Positions 1 through 9,840 of a stretch of DNA of 20,000 bases are shown here, in pieces. The stretch comes from Neocallimastix lanati (nom. inval.) (lineage: Eukaryota; Neocallimastigomycota; Neocallimastigomycetes; Neocallimastigales; Neocallimastigaceae): positions 97,501 through 117,500 of the forward strand of contig JACVTC010000031.1 in NCBI GenBank assembly GCA_016946835.1, given 5' to 3'. The stretch's first letter is position 1. Every line of letters starts with the position of its first letter. A program made the position numbers and the translations under genes. The notes under the pieces are model-generated. The model made no database searches. It had not been told where the DNA came from and was given only the letters and a program-made list of their open reading frames with translations.

Positions 1-989
1 TTATTGTTATTGCTATTGTTATTTTGAGAGTTAAACTCTTCATTTTTTATTCCATAGTTATTGTTATTGTTATTGCCATTGTTATTTTGATAGTTAAACT
101 CTTCATCTTTTATTCCATAGTTATTATTATTATTATTGTTATTTTGATAGTTAAACTCTTCACTTCTTCTATCATAGTTATTATTATTGTTATTGTTATT
201 TTGATAGTTAAATTCTTCACTTCTTCTATCATAGTTATTATTATTGTTATTGTTATTTTGATAGTTAAATTCTTCACTTCTTCTATCATAGTTATTATTA
301 TTGTTATTGTTATTTTGATAGTTAAATTCTTTACTTCTTCTATCATAGTTATTATTATTATTGTTATTGTTATTTTGATAGTTAAATTCTTTACTTCCTC
401 TATCATAGTTATTATTATTATTATTATTGTTATTGTTATTGTTATTTTGATAGTTAAATTCTTCATTTCTTCTATTATAATTATTATTATTATTATTTTG
501 ATAGTTAAATTCTTCACTTCTTTCATAATTATTATTATTATTATTATTGTTATTTTGATAGTTAAATTCTTCACTTCTTATATCATAATTATTATTATTG
601 TTACTGCTACTTTGATAGTTAAATTCTTCACTTCTTCTATCATAGTTATTATTATTATTATTATTATTTATATAGTTAAATTCTTCACTTCTTCTATCAT
701 AGTTATTATTATTATTATTATTATTTATATAGTTAAATTCTTCACTTCTTCTATTATAGTTATTATTATTATTATTGTTTTGATAATTATATTCTTCACT
801 TCCATTATAGTTATTATTATTATTATTATTATTATTATTTTGATAGTTAAATTCCTCACTTCCATCATAGATATTATTATTATTATTATTATTATTATTT
901 TGATAGTTAAATTCTTCACTTCCATCATAGTTATTATTATTATTATTATTATTATTATTTAGATAGTTAAATTCTTCACTTCTATCATA

Positions 990-1022
<33 letters not shown>

Positions 1023-2762
1023 TAGATAGTTAAATTCTTCACTTCTATCATAATTATTATTATTATTATTATTATTTTGATAGTTAAATTCTTCACTTCT
1101 ATCAAAGTTATTATTATTATTATTATTATTTTGATAGTTAAATTCGTCACTTCTATCATAGTCATTATTATTGTTATTGTTATTTTGATAGTTAAATTCG
1201 TCACTTCTTCTATCATAGTCATTATTATTGCTATTGTTATTTTGATAGTTAAATTCTTCACTTTTTCTATCATAGTCATTAAATTCGTTGGTGTTATTAT
1301 TGAATTTTGGAGAATAATATGATGGTGTAAACGTTGACGAATTATTCTTTATTTCATTTCTATCAGTAAAGGCATTATCATTACACATAATATTTTCAAT
1401 ATCAAATTTTTTACATGATTTATTTTGATCATTTGAGGGCTTCTTTTTGCTTTTGGCACTTTTAAGTTTTTCATTAATTTTACTTTGTTGATTACGTAAT
1501 GCATCTTCAAATCGTTTTTTATCAAATAATTTATTATAGTCAAAAAAATCATTATTAAAGAATTCATGGTTCTCCTGAAAATCTTTTTCAGTTACGGTTG
1601 TAAATTCATATCCTAAATCAAGTTCTATATTTTTCTTAAAATTATTATCTTCATATATGGAATTATAATAATAGGTAAGTAATTTTTTATATTTCTTTTC
1701 TAAATTTAACTCTTCAGCAGATATCTGACATTTTGGAGAAGAATAATATACTCTTTCATATAATCTATTTATATAACTAGATTTACCATTATTTCTTCTA
1801 AAAAATTCCTTTGATGTTATTGCTGTAAATGGTAAACTTCTATGATACTTAATTTCACCCTTTTCAGCGGAAATTAAAAATATTTGAGATATCCAAAAAG
1901 CATTATCAATTTTTAAACTATTTTTTGGTAAAACAATTTCTACTGTATCATTCTCTAAAATTTTACTAAGTTTTCCACAATTTTCTATGAAATAGTTGTT
2001 TAATATAAAACTTTTTGTATCACATGATTGTAGTTTACTATACATAGCATCTATATCCCTATCTGCTTTTGAATATCCTCTGCTTCTTACAATAACTACA
2101 TTATAATCACTTTTTTTTATATCTTCAGCCATATCCATTTTTATTTTTATTTTAATAGGCACTGAAAATGAATCCCTGTTATTTTTATTATCTTCATTAT
2201 ATGGTACTTTAATAACTATTCCATCAATACCATTACTATTATAATAATAATTATTATCATAATTATTATTTTTATCGCTATTATTGTTATAATTGTTATT
2301 ATTATTATTATTATTATAATTATTATAATTGTTACTATTGTTATTATAATTATTATTATTAAGACCGTTATTATTATTAAAATTATTATTGTTGCTGTTA
2401 TAATTATTATTATAATTATCACTATTATTATTATTATTATAGTTTTTACCATTGAAATTATCATTACAATTATCATTATTATAATTATTATTATAATTAT
2501 AATTTTTGTTATTGGCTTTCATTTTACTAAAGACTGTATTAAATAAATCAACATATTTCTTTTTTTTATTTCTGTTATTAGAAAGATTATTATTAATTGA
2601 AATATATGATGAAGAAAAATTTGATTTTCTATATTCAAATGATTTTTGATAATAAATTAAAAAAAGAATCAAATTTTTAATGTCCTTATTAGAATAATCT
2701 GATTTTTCCTGATCATTTTCAATCGGAAATAAAGTTTTCTTATCACAATCATCCTGTTTCAT
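1..2762 (-). CDS. Unrecognised Asn-rich repeat protein, partial (C-terminus beyond the left edge)
   Basis: The frame is open from an ATG at 2762-2760 to base 1 without a stop or an obvious intron, giving 920 codons. I do not recognise the protein. In order it has: a polar N-terminus beginning MKQDDCDKKTLFP (residues 1-83); a poly-Asn tract with scattered Tyr and Ser (about 84-182); a region of ordinary complexity (about 183-465), including the segments YNVVIVRSRGYSKADRDID, NAFWISQIFLISAEKGE and SYINRLYERVYYSSP, then a Lys-rich stretch ending near SAKSKKKPSNDQNKS; and from about residue 490 at least 22 repeats of roughly 20 residues built on YDR(R)SEEFNYQ followed by 4-10 Asn. No signal peptide or membrane segment is evident. 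The unique region is the only part likely to be an ordered domain. It does not match a fold I can name. An ATG-rich, A-rich leader precedes the start, and no upstream in-frame ATG was seen. Confidence 0.8.
20..1280 (-). repeat. Coding tandem repeat, about 52-72 bp unit, 22 copies
   Basis: On the plus strand the phrase GATAGTTAAATTCTTCACTT recurs about every 52-72 bp, separated by ATT/GTT triplet runs. Read on the minus strand in the frame of the left-edge gene, each unit is YDR(R)SEEFNYQ plus a variable Asn run. Every length change is a multiple of three, so the reading frame is preserved. Copies near the left edge carry mixed AAC/AAT codons and a variant core (NYGIKNEEF). Copies around 620-1075 have nearly pure AAT runs. 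The Tyr-Gln before the Asn run varies to Tyr-Ile or Tyr-Leu in a few units. Confidence 0.9.
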
Positions 2763-3780
2763 TATGATAAAATGATATCCATACACTGAACAATAATAAA
2801 ATCAAAAAATTTTCTGAAGATAGTAGCTTATAATATATATAAATATAATATTGGTAATAATTTATTTTTTTTTTTTAAAAAAAAAAAAAAGAAGAAATAA
2901 AAAAGTTTTATAAATTGGTAATTATTAAAAAGGCTTGATTATAAAAAATATAAAAAAGTAATAATGTTATAATTAAATTATTTTAACAATAATACTGTTG
3001 TAATAATAATATTATTGAGATAACTGTATTATTGAGATAATTATATTATTAAAATATAAGAATTATTTTAATAAATAGAGTGTTGAAACTAACAATTCAG
3101 AGGATTTAAATAAATTTCTTTTTTTAAAATTTTTTTCTTTTTTATAAAATATAAAAAAAAAAAAAATTTTTTTTATTGAAAAAAAAATATATATGTATAT
3201 AAATATAAATATAAATAATAAAAATTTATATATATATACATAAAATAAATATAAATATAAATATAAATAATAATAATATTTATTTAATATTTAAACTATT
3301 TAAACTTTTCTTAATAATAATTTAATATATTTTATATTTAAGTATTTCTATTTGCTAACGGACTTAAAAATAACAAATACTTGTTATAATATATTATAAT
3401 GTATTAATAATATATTAATATTATATTTCTATTTGTTATAATATATATTTAATATAATTTTTATTTATATTTAAATAATAGCATTTAAAAAAATTTTTTT
3501 ATTTAGAATATATTACAATTGATTATAAATATATTTATCATATATTAATGTAGAAATATTACATAAAATATTCATTTACTTCAATTTATAATTTATTTAT
3601 TTATTATTTATTTATTTATTAATTTATTATTTATTATTTATTATTTATTAATTTATTATTATTATCATCATCATGTTTAAACTATTTTTTTTATTTTTTA
3701 TTTTTTTTTCCTTTCTATTAAAGACATTTTATAGGAAGTTATTTATATAAATTTAATTAATAAGTAAAAATTCTATTATT
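2763..3780. other. AT-rich intergenic DNA upstream of the left-edge gene
   Basis: This is the 5' flank of the minus-strand gene that starts at 2762. It consists of A/T homopolymers, TATA-type dinucleotide runs and ATTT/ATTA tetranucleotides (for example 3595-3660). No reading frame, RNA gene or defined promoter motif stands out. TATA-like strings are too frequent here to be informative. Confidence 0.6.
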
Positions 3781-3785
3781 TTCCA

Positions 3786-3868
3786 AAAAATAAAAATAAA
3801 AATAAAAATAAAAATAAAAATAAAAATAAAAATAAAAATAAAAATTAAAATAAAAATAAAAATAAAAA
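3786..3868. repeat. AAATAA hexanucleotide microsatellite
   Basis: A near-perfect 6-bp array (AAAAAT/AAATAA register) of about 13-14 units with one TT interruption near 3845. The two overlapping Phe/Ile-rich reading frames on the minus strand come from this array and are not genes. Confidence 0.9.
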
Positions 3869-3902
3869 ATAAAAAAAAAATTGATATAATAAAATAGTAA
3901 AT

Positions 3903-4083
3903 GAGCAGACATAAACATAATGAAAATGACCATATTATTAAATGACATATTTCAGTTTTTAAATTTAGCATAAAAAATAAAGTATGTAGTAGACATAAGA
4001 ATAATGAAAATGGTCATATTATTATTAGATAATATATTTCAGTTACAAAATATAACAAAAAAAAAAAAAAAAAAAAAAAAAAA
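3903..4083. repeat. Diverged 84-bp tandem duplication ending in poly(A)
   Basis: The segment beginning AGACATAAACATAATGAAAA at 3907 is repeated at 3991 as AGACATAAGAATAATGAAAA. Both copies continue with a CATATTATTA stretch and ATATTTCAGT. The first copy ends in a short A-rich run, the second in a long A tract (about 4057-4083). Function is unknown. It could be a local duplication or two small A-tailed insertions. Confidence 0.65.
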
Positions 4084-4788
4084 GCATATAAATATTAAAA
4101 TACAAAAATACAAGTTTTATTATTATTTTTGTTTTAAAAAAATTTGTTTTAAAAAAAATAAAGTATCAACAAAATAGTTAAAATTATATAAATATAATGT
4201 CCGTTAACTTTAAAATTTATCACACAGATTTATATATTAATAAATGAATAATAAAAAAAAAAAAAACCTAATTTAGAAAATAAATAGTCATACACTAATA
4301 AATAAAGATAAATATTAATATTATAAATATATATATATATGAATTATAGGGTTTTTTTTATTTTATTTTTTTTTTTTATTTTATTTTATTTCCTAGAAAA
4401 ATAATATAAAATAAAAATTTACTTTTTCTATTTAAAAATTTTAAAAATATATTTTTATTTATTTTTATGAAGTATTATAGTTATTAAAATTATAATAATT
4501 ATTTTAGTTATTATAGTTTTTCTAATTCTAATTTTACTTTTTTATATAGTTATTTCATTATTGTAATTATTATAATTATTATAAATATTTTTATTTTATC
4601 TTTTATATAAATTATTTTTTTTTTTCATAATCCTCATTATTTAAATGCTAACTATAATTTTTATTTATACTAATATATATATATATTATTTATGCAATTA
4701 TATTTGTATTCTATTTTAATATTCCTTTTATAATAATTAATCTATAATTTTAAGATGGTTTACTATTTTATGAGATTATGATAAATAA

Positions 4789-4827
<39 letters not shown>

Positions 4828-5179
4828 AACTATATATAAATATATATGTTAATTTTAAAATGAAATTAGAAAACTTATATAAATAGCTAATATTATTATT
4901 ATTGATTAGACATTTGTTCGAAATATAAATAGTTAATATTATTATTATTGATTAGACATTTGTTCAAAATAACGTTTAAGAATAAAAAAAATAATCAAAT
5001 TTTTTTTACTATATAAATACAAAAAAAAAAAAAAAAAAAAAAAAAGGAGAAAGAAAGAAAAGAGTGAAAAAAAATATCATAACTTTATTATGATTGTAAA
5101 ACAAAATACATAAATGTTTCAGTAAATATTTATGATTTTTTATGTAATATTATTGGGAGTAAAATTTAAAAAAAAAAAA

Positions 5180-5210
<31 letters not shown>

Positions 5211-5421
5211 GATAATTAATTTTTATTGGGAACAAGAAGAATGCTTTTTGTGTTATATATAATTTTATCAATAAAATATTTTCTAGTCCATTTTTAACTA
5301 TTAATTAACAATTGACTTTTGCAATATTAATGATTAATAGACGTACAATATAATCAATAAAAACAATTTATAATTACTGGAATTGGTATTGTTAATTAAT
5401 AATAAAGTCTATAATTAAGAA

Positions 5422-5455
<34 letters not shown>

Positions 5456-5890
5456 TATTCTTATTTTATTATCATTCTATTCTTATTTTAAATAATTAAA
5501 TATTTGATTATTTATTAATTTTCATTCATTCATGTGTTTGATATTGAAAAAAAAAATTTAGACTTCATTAAATTAAAATAAAATTTATTTATTTATTATA
5601 ACTAAAAAAAAAAAAAAATTTTAATTTTAAAGTTTAAATTTTATATTTATATATATATAAATTATATATAAATATAATTATAAATAATTATAAATATTAA
5701 TTCTATGTTGCTTAATCAACTTAAAAAGTTATTTTAAACAGATAAAACTAAAAATAAACATAACTTTAAAAACATATAAAAATTTAACCTTCTTTTCTTT
5801 TTTATTTTTATAAAATTAAATATGGAAATTATTATTGATAAAATTAGAAAAAATTTAATTTATGTCCAAAAATAGTAAATATATTTTTAA
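4084..5890. other. AT-rich gene-free stretch with long A homopolymers
   Basis: No frame, splice pattern or RNA gene is recognisable. The stretch holds A tracts (36 A at 4790-4825, and another at about 5022-5045), TA dinucleotide runs (about 5425-5446 and 5650-5660), and the small duplication at 4881-4972. Composition is uniform and very low in G+C. Confidence 0.6.
4881..4972. repeat. 46-bp tandem duplication, two copies
   Basis: AAATAGCTAATATTATTATT at 4881 recurs as AAATAGTTAATATTATTATT at 4927. Both continue with ATTGATTAGACATTTGTTC. The copies differ at only a few bases, so the duplication is recent compared with the 84-bp one upstream. Confidence 0.85.
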
Positions 5891-5894
5891 AGCT

Positions 5895-5927
5895 AAATAA
5901 ATAAATAAATAAATAAATAATAAATAA

Positions 5928-5967
<40 letters not shown>

Positions 5968-6057
5968 AAATAATAAATAAATAAATAAATAAATAAATAA
6001 TAAATAATAAATAAATAAATAAATAATAAATAATAAATAATAAAAAGAATAAAAAAA
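5895..6057. repeat. ATAA tetranucleotide / ATAATAA heptanucleotide array
   Basis: Runs of AAAT tetramers are interrupted by AATAAAT heptamers. The array leads directly into the longer minisatellite, whose unit contains the same heptamer, so the minisatellite probably arose within this microsatellite. Confidence 0.85.
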
Positions 6058-6565
6058 GTATCTATTAATGTATAATAAATAATAAATAATAAAAAGAATA
6101 AAAAAAGTATCTATTAATGTATAATAAATAATAAATAATAAAAAGAATAAAAAAGTATCTATTAATGTATAATAAATAATAAATAATAAAAAGAATAAAA
6201 AAAGTATCTATTAATGTATAATAAATAATAAATAATAAAAAGAATAAAAAAGTATCTATTAATGTATAATAAATAATAAATAATAAAAAGAATAAAAAAA
6301 GTATCTATTAATGTATAATAAATAATAAATAATAAAAAGAATAAAAAAGTATCTATTAATGTATAATAAATAATAAATAATAAAAAGAATAAAAAAAGTA
6401 TCTATTAATGTATAATAAATAAATAATAAATAATAAAAAGAATAAAAAAAGTATCTATTAATGTATAATAAATAATAAATAATAAAAAGAATAAAAAAAG
6501 TATCTATTAATGTATAATAAATAAATAATAAATAATAAAAAGAATAAAAAAAGTATCTATTAATG
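6058..6565. repeat. 48/49-bp minisatellite with dimeric higher-order structure
   Basis: Eleven occurrences of GTATCTATTAATGTATAATA start at 6058, 6107, 6155, 6204, 6252, 6301, 6349, 6398, 6451, 6500 and 6553. The spacings are 49, 48, 49, 48, 49, 48, 49, 53, 49 and 53 bp. The 48/49 difference is one A in the run before the core (A6 or A7). The 53-bp units carry one extra AATA. The alternation shows that a 97-bp dimer, later a 102-bp dimer, was the unit of amplification. Confidence 0.93.
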
Positions 6566-6680
6566 TATAATAAATAATAAATAATAAATAATAAATAATA
6601 AATAATAAATAATAAATAATAAATAATAAATAATAAATAATAAATAATAAATAATAAATAATAAATAATAAGTAATAAAT
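6566..6680. repeat. TAATAAA heptanucleotide satellite
   Basis: About 16 head-to-tail copies of the 7-mer TAATAAA follow the last minisatellite core. There is a single A-to-G change near the right end (AAGTAATAAAT). Confidence 0.9.
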
Positions 6681-7105
6681 AAAAAAAATATAAAGTCCGA
6701 CAATAAAATTAATTGGACCTATAAAATAATGTTTATATTAAGTCCAATAAATTATATTTTTCTATAGGAAACTCACCAATAAATAGAATTCATAATAGAA
6801 TCATAACCAATGATGTGTTATCAAAATTAAACCAATAAAATATGAAAAACAAAAAAAAAAAAGAAAAAAAAGAAAAAAAAAATACGTAAATTAAATAGTT
6901 GATAATAAATGTTACATAAAATACAAAAATATAATACAAGATATGTAAACATTTGTAATACATATTTATTAGCAGTACGTAAAATGTAATACATTGATAA
7001 TATATTAAAATGTAATTTAAATAAATCACCTATCATCTATCACCACAAAAAAAATAAAATGTAATAGAATAAAACAAAAAATTAAAAATCTATATAAATA
7101 AATTT
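6681..7105. other. Unique AT-rich spacer
   Basis: This stretch is slightly less simple in sequence than its flanks (for example AAACTCACCAATAAATAG near 6769), but it has no supported reading frame. The Phe/Tyr/Ile-rich minus-strand frames across 6790-7036 come from A-rich DNA. A 7-bp inverted repeat (ATTGGAC at 6712-6718, GTCCAAT at 6742-6748) is the only local structure. Confidence 0.5.
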
Positions 7106-7280
7106 AATAAATATAAATAAATATAAATAAATATAAATAAATATAAATAAATATAAATAAATATAAATAAATATAAATAAATATAATAAATATAAATAAA
7201 TATAAATAAATATAAATATATAAATAAATATATATAAATATAAATAAATATAAATATAAATATAAATATATATATATATA
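7106..7280. repeat. ATATAAATAA decanucleotide array
   Basis: Consecutive 10-bp blocks ATATAAATAA repeat from about 7110 to 7215, then decay into mixed TATA/AAAT. The Tyr/Ile/Leu/Phe-rich minus-strand frame here is a by-product of the array. Confidence 0.9.
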
Positions 7281-7720
7281 AAATATATATAAATGGATGT
7301 AAATTGAATAATCCACTAAAAAAAAAAATTAAAAAAAAAAAATGGAAGTAAAAGAATCCTGAGACATAAAAAAATGTTGGTCGACATGAAACTTATCCTC
7401 CTTCAATGAACATCCAGAAAAAAATTTTTATTTTATTTTATTTTATTTTAATTTTTTTCTGAAATCTTTCCTTTTTTAATGTTTTGAAGGAAATAAAAAT
7501 AGAACTAGAAAGGTTATTAATAGAGACAGATAGATAATTTAATTAAATTTAATTAATATTTCCATTAAAATAAAGTAAAATAAATAAATATATATCTATA
7601 AATTTATTGAAGTTATAAAAAAAAAAAAAAAATTAAAAGAATAAGTGGAATATATAATAATGAAAATAAAAAAAATATATACTTAAAAATAATTCATAAT
7701 AATTATAATAGATTTTTTAT
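7281..7720. other. Gene-free spacer next to the retroelement relics
   Basis: A short stretch of higher-complexity sequence (about 7370-7415) is flanked by A runs and TTTTA pentamers. No protein similarity was recognised in any frame. It could be flanking DNA or an unrecognisable part of the LINE debris. Confidence 0.45.
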
Positions 7721-7753
7721 TTATTTATTTATTTATTTTTATTTTTTAATTTT

Positions 7754-7860
7754 ATTTTACTCCACGCTGAATTATGGAAAATGTTTATGTCAGTATTTAT
7801 GTCTATATTTAAGTCCATGTTTATGTCTTTACTTATGCATGCCCTGTGTCTTTGTCTATG
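7754..7860 (-). repeat. LINE 3' coding end, copy 2, with (AAAT)n tail
   Basis: This is the partner of 8071-8176. It shares ATTTTACTCC, TGGAAAATGTTTATGTCA and the 12-bp subrepeats, plus a 4-bp duplication (ATGCATGC against ATGC). On the minus strand it reads ISKDINMDLNIDINTDINIF and then passes into an A-rich, (AAAT)n-type tail at about 7755-7715. The tail and extreme 5' truncation fit a dead-on-arrival LINE insertion. A segmental duplication of the older copy is the alternative. Confidence 0.75.
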
Positions 7861-8021
7861 TTAGAGTTTCTTTAAAAATTAAAATTTGCTATATATATAC
7901 ATTATATATAAATATATGCTTTTTAATGCCATTTTACAACCATTTTTAAAATGATATTTTTAGTACTATCATTTTGAACTAATTTTAAATATTAAAAACA
8001 TATTACTATTTTTAACTTTAA

Positions 8022-8960
8022 ATATATACTATTTTTTAACATTGAAAAATCATTGTATTTTTAGTGAGTTATTTTACTCCGGTATTAATATATGGAAAAT
8101 GTTTATGTCAATATTTATGTCTATATTTAAGTCTATGTTTAAGTCTTTGCTTATGCCTGTGTCTTTATCTATAATTTTCCTTATTTTACTCCCAAACAGA
8201 ATAAAATGGTCATTGATGAAATCAAATGATTTCCATCTAGAACCCGAAAAAGGGTAACATTCAACTATCTAGTGGATAAATAACGGATCACTTTTACTAC
8301 AACATGAACAATATTTGGGACAATTTTCTGTAAATTCTACTACTTCTGAAGGCAATAGTGGTATATTATATTTATATTCCACATTTTAAACGTAATATCC
8401 AATTAAGTTCTAAACTAAGCTTATTGTATTTACAACTAATATTGAATAAAGTCCTTTGTGTGAATGAATTTTTTGATTTATCCTACTTAGTTAGTACCTT
8501 TAATACCTTGTTTTGAAGCAATATCAGACCAATATATTTCAATAACATCACTAAACTTTTTTTTGATATTTTTTTTTCATGATTTTTCTACAAAGAGAAC
8601 GAATTTCTTTAATCCAAGAATATTTTAGCATAGTAAGAGTATTTATTAATAAGATCTTTAATAATATAATATAATTAGATTTTGTTCATTTGCAGAAGAA
8701 TTTAGTTTACATTGATATACAGAAACCAGCAATAAGGAAAAATGAAGGTATACTAATAGAAGAATTTCTTTCTAATGTAATTTTTACAAGATAATACATT
8801 CCTTGATTTATTGATTTCTTTATGAATATTATGAAATGAGCCAAGTCATCATTAATTAAAGATTGAATACTCCTTGTAGGAATTTTATTAGAACAAAGTA
8901 AAGGCGCATAATAAAAGGGCCTTACTGATAATATAAGATTGTAATACATTTTTTTTTAAA
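8022..8960 (-). pseudogene. LINE post-RT region with zinc-knuckle remnant (fragment A)
   Basis: The minus-strand frame from 8949 contains YYAPLLCSNKIPTRSIQSLI. This resembles the post-RT 'YG..L.GSNK..R..IQ.LIN' region and parallels fragment B at 10215-10150. It continues with KYSWIKEIRSLCRK (near 8610), matching HYSWTKESRTLDKK of fragment B, then IEIYWSDIASKQGIKG near 8550 and YNKLSLELNWILRLKCG near 8425-8375. The C-terminal CPKYCSCC...H(stop)IVEC at 8322-8257 looks like the Cys/His zinc knuckle at the end of LINE ORF2, here with a TAG directly after the His. The tail KSFDFINDHFILFG then passes into a 12-bp repeat coding for Asp-Ile-Asn-Ile units, ending at a stop near 8079. It is broken by frameshifts and stops throughout. 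Confidence 0.75.
8071..8176 (-). repeat. LINE 3' coding end, copy 1 (direct repeat partner of 7754-7860)
   Basis: The segment from ATTTTACTCC (8071) through TGGAAAATGTTTATGTCAAT to GCCTGTGTCTTTATC is repeated about 318 bp to the left. On the minus strand it codes for KDTGISKDLNIDLNID and further Asp-Ile-Asn units, built from a 12-bp subrepeat (GACATAAATATA type). Confidence 0.8.
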
Positions 8961-8989
8961 AAAATAAAGATAAAAGGTACCATGCTAGT

Positions 8990-9840
8990 TATTTATTTTA
9001 TTGGCACGAGCTTTAGAAGATAAATATAGATTAGAGAGGAAAATAAAACTTTTACTACAAATACCCTGATGAAATAATGTTGAAAATAGGTACTTGAATC
9101 ATAAGCATTTTTAAGATCCAAGAAGACTACACATTAAATTTTCTTCTTAGACAGATTTTCACCTATAGAAATATAAAAATATAGAAAATAATACATTCTT
9201 CATGACTACGAAAACCATATTGCTCAGGTCTAATAAATATGTTCTTTAATGAATATTTAGAGATTTAATTAGTTATTACCTTTTGAAATAATTTTTAAAC
9301 CTACATTAATTATTGAAATTCCTTCATAATTATTACAATTAAAAAGATTACCTTTTTTTTTTTTTTTTGGAATAGAAACAATGGAAACAGTATTCAATTT
9401 CTTAGGAAAGGAACGATCCAAAATTTTGTTGAATAAAATTAAGATATTTTTCATCACTGTAGCACTTTTTTTTTTTTTTTTAGTTCCGTACCGTACTGTA
9501 CCGCAAAATATTGCTCTGAAGAACTCAATGGGAATAGCATCAGGGTCTGTAGCAGAATTATTCTTCATCAATAAATCATTATTTTTAATTTCGGTGATAC
9601 TTAATAGGATTATTAATATTTCAAGAGTTTCTATGACTTTAATTAGTAATTACTAGGTTACTGTTTTCAGATAAACTATGACCAGTTAATACCCGAAGTT
9701 AAATCCCTATAGTATTTAACAAACTAATTGTTCTTTAAGGAGAAGTAATATTCAATTCTTTCCTTAGATTTGATAACAAATAGAGAAGAAACTGATACTT
9801 TGGATATTGAATTGTTAAGTTTTTGATTTCTGGTAAATAA
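8990..9840 (-). pseudogene. LINE reverse transcriptase relic (fingers and first part of palm)
   Basis: Successive RT segments appear in the expected order but in different frames. KNNSATDPDAIPIEFF (near 9565-9518) is a worn form of the LINE KNNKATGPDGIP block. NILILFNKIL, VSIVSIPKK and NNYEGIS follow, in the frame ending at 9269. PEQYGFRSHEEC (9228-9193) corresponds to the EQ-GFR block. VVFLDLKNAYDS (9130-9095) is motif A with its catalytic Asp still present. GICSKSFIFLSNLYLSSKAR begins at 9065. Reading these needs at least three frameshifts in about 500 bp. Two runs of 16 A (minus strand) break up the RT, one enlarging the Lys pair after VSIVSIP. Upstream, 9840-9600 reads as a weak pre-RT linker with stops. 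RT motif B, the FADD motif C and the thumb are absent. The fragment ends near 8990, at a junction with the post-RT piece. Confidence 0.87.

Noticed and set aside
24-962. 312-residue plus-strand open frame rich in Ile and Val
   Set aside because: It is the exact codon-for-codon antisense of the Asn-rich repeat of the minus-strand gene (ATT/GTT opposite AAT/AAC). The minus-strand frame is open for 920 codons with diverse sequence upstream, so the plus frame is a shadow.
6058-6600. Regularly spaced repeats as a CRISPR array
   Set aside because: The 'spacers' are the same AATAAAT-type sequence in every unit, so it is a minisatellite, and the genome is eukaryotic.
7104-7316. Tyr/Ile/Leu/Phe-rich minus-strand frame
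   Set aside because: Produced entirely by the 10-bp microsatellite. A 10-bp unit cycles through all three frames and gives a pseudo-periodic peptide.
8042-8257. 71-residue plus-strand frame
   Set aside because: It lies opposite the LINE C-terminal end. Its Met/Ser/Ile repeats are the antisense of the 12-bp subrepeat.
8640-8700. SSANEQNLII on the minus strand as a mutated FADD catalytic box of the RT
   Set aside because: Aligning with fragment B places this stretch within the post-RT region (between IPSFF and the YSWIKE block), so the resemblance to motif C is accidental. The FADD segment is simply missing.
9381-9656. 91-residue plus-strand frame
   Set aside because: Antisense of the RT relic, where the minus strand shows ordered RT motifs.
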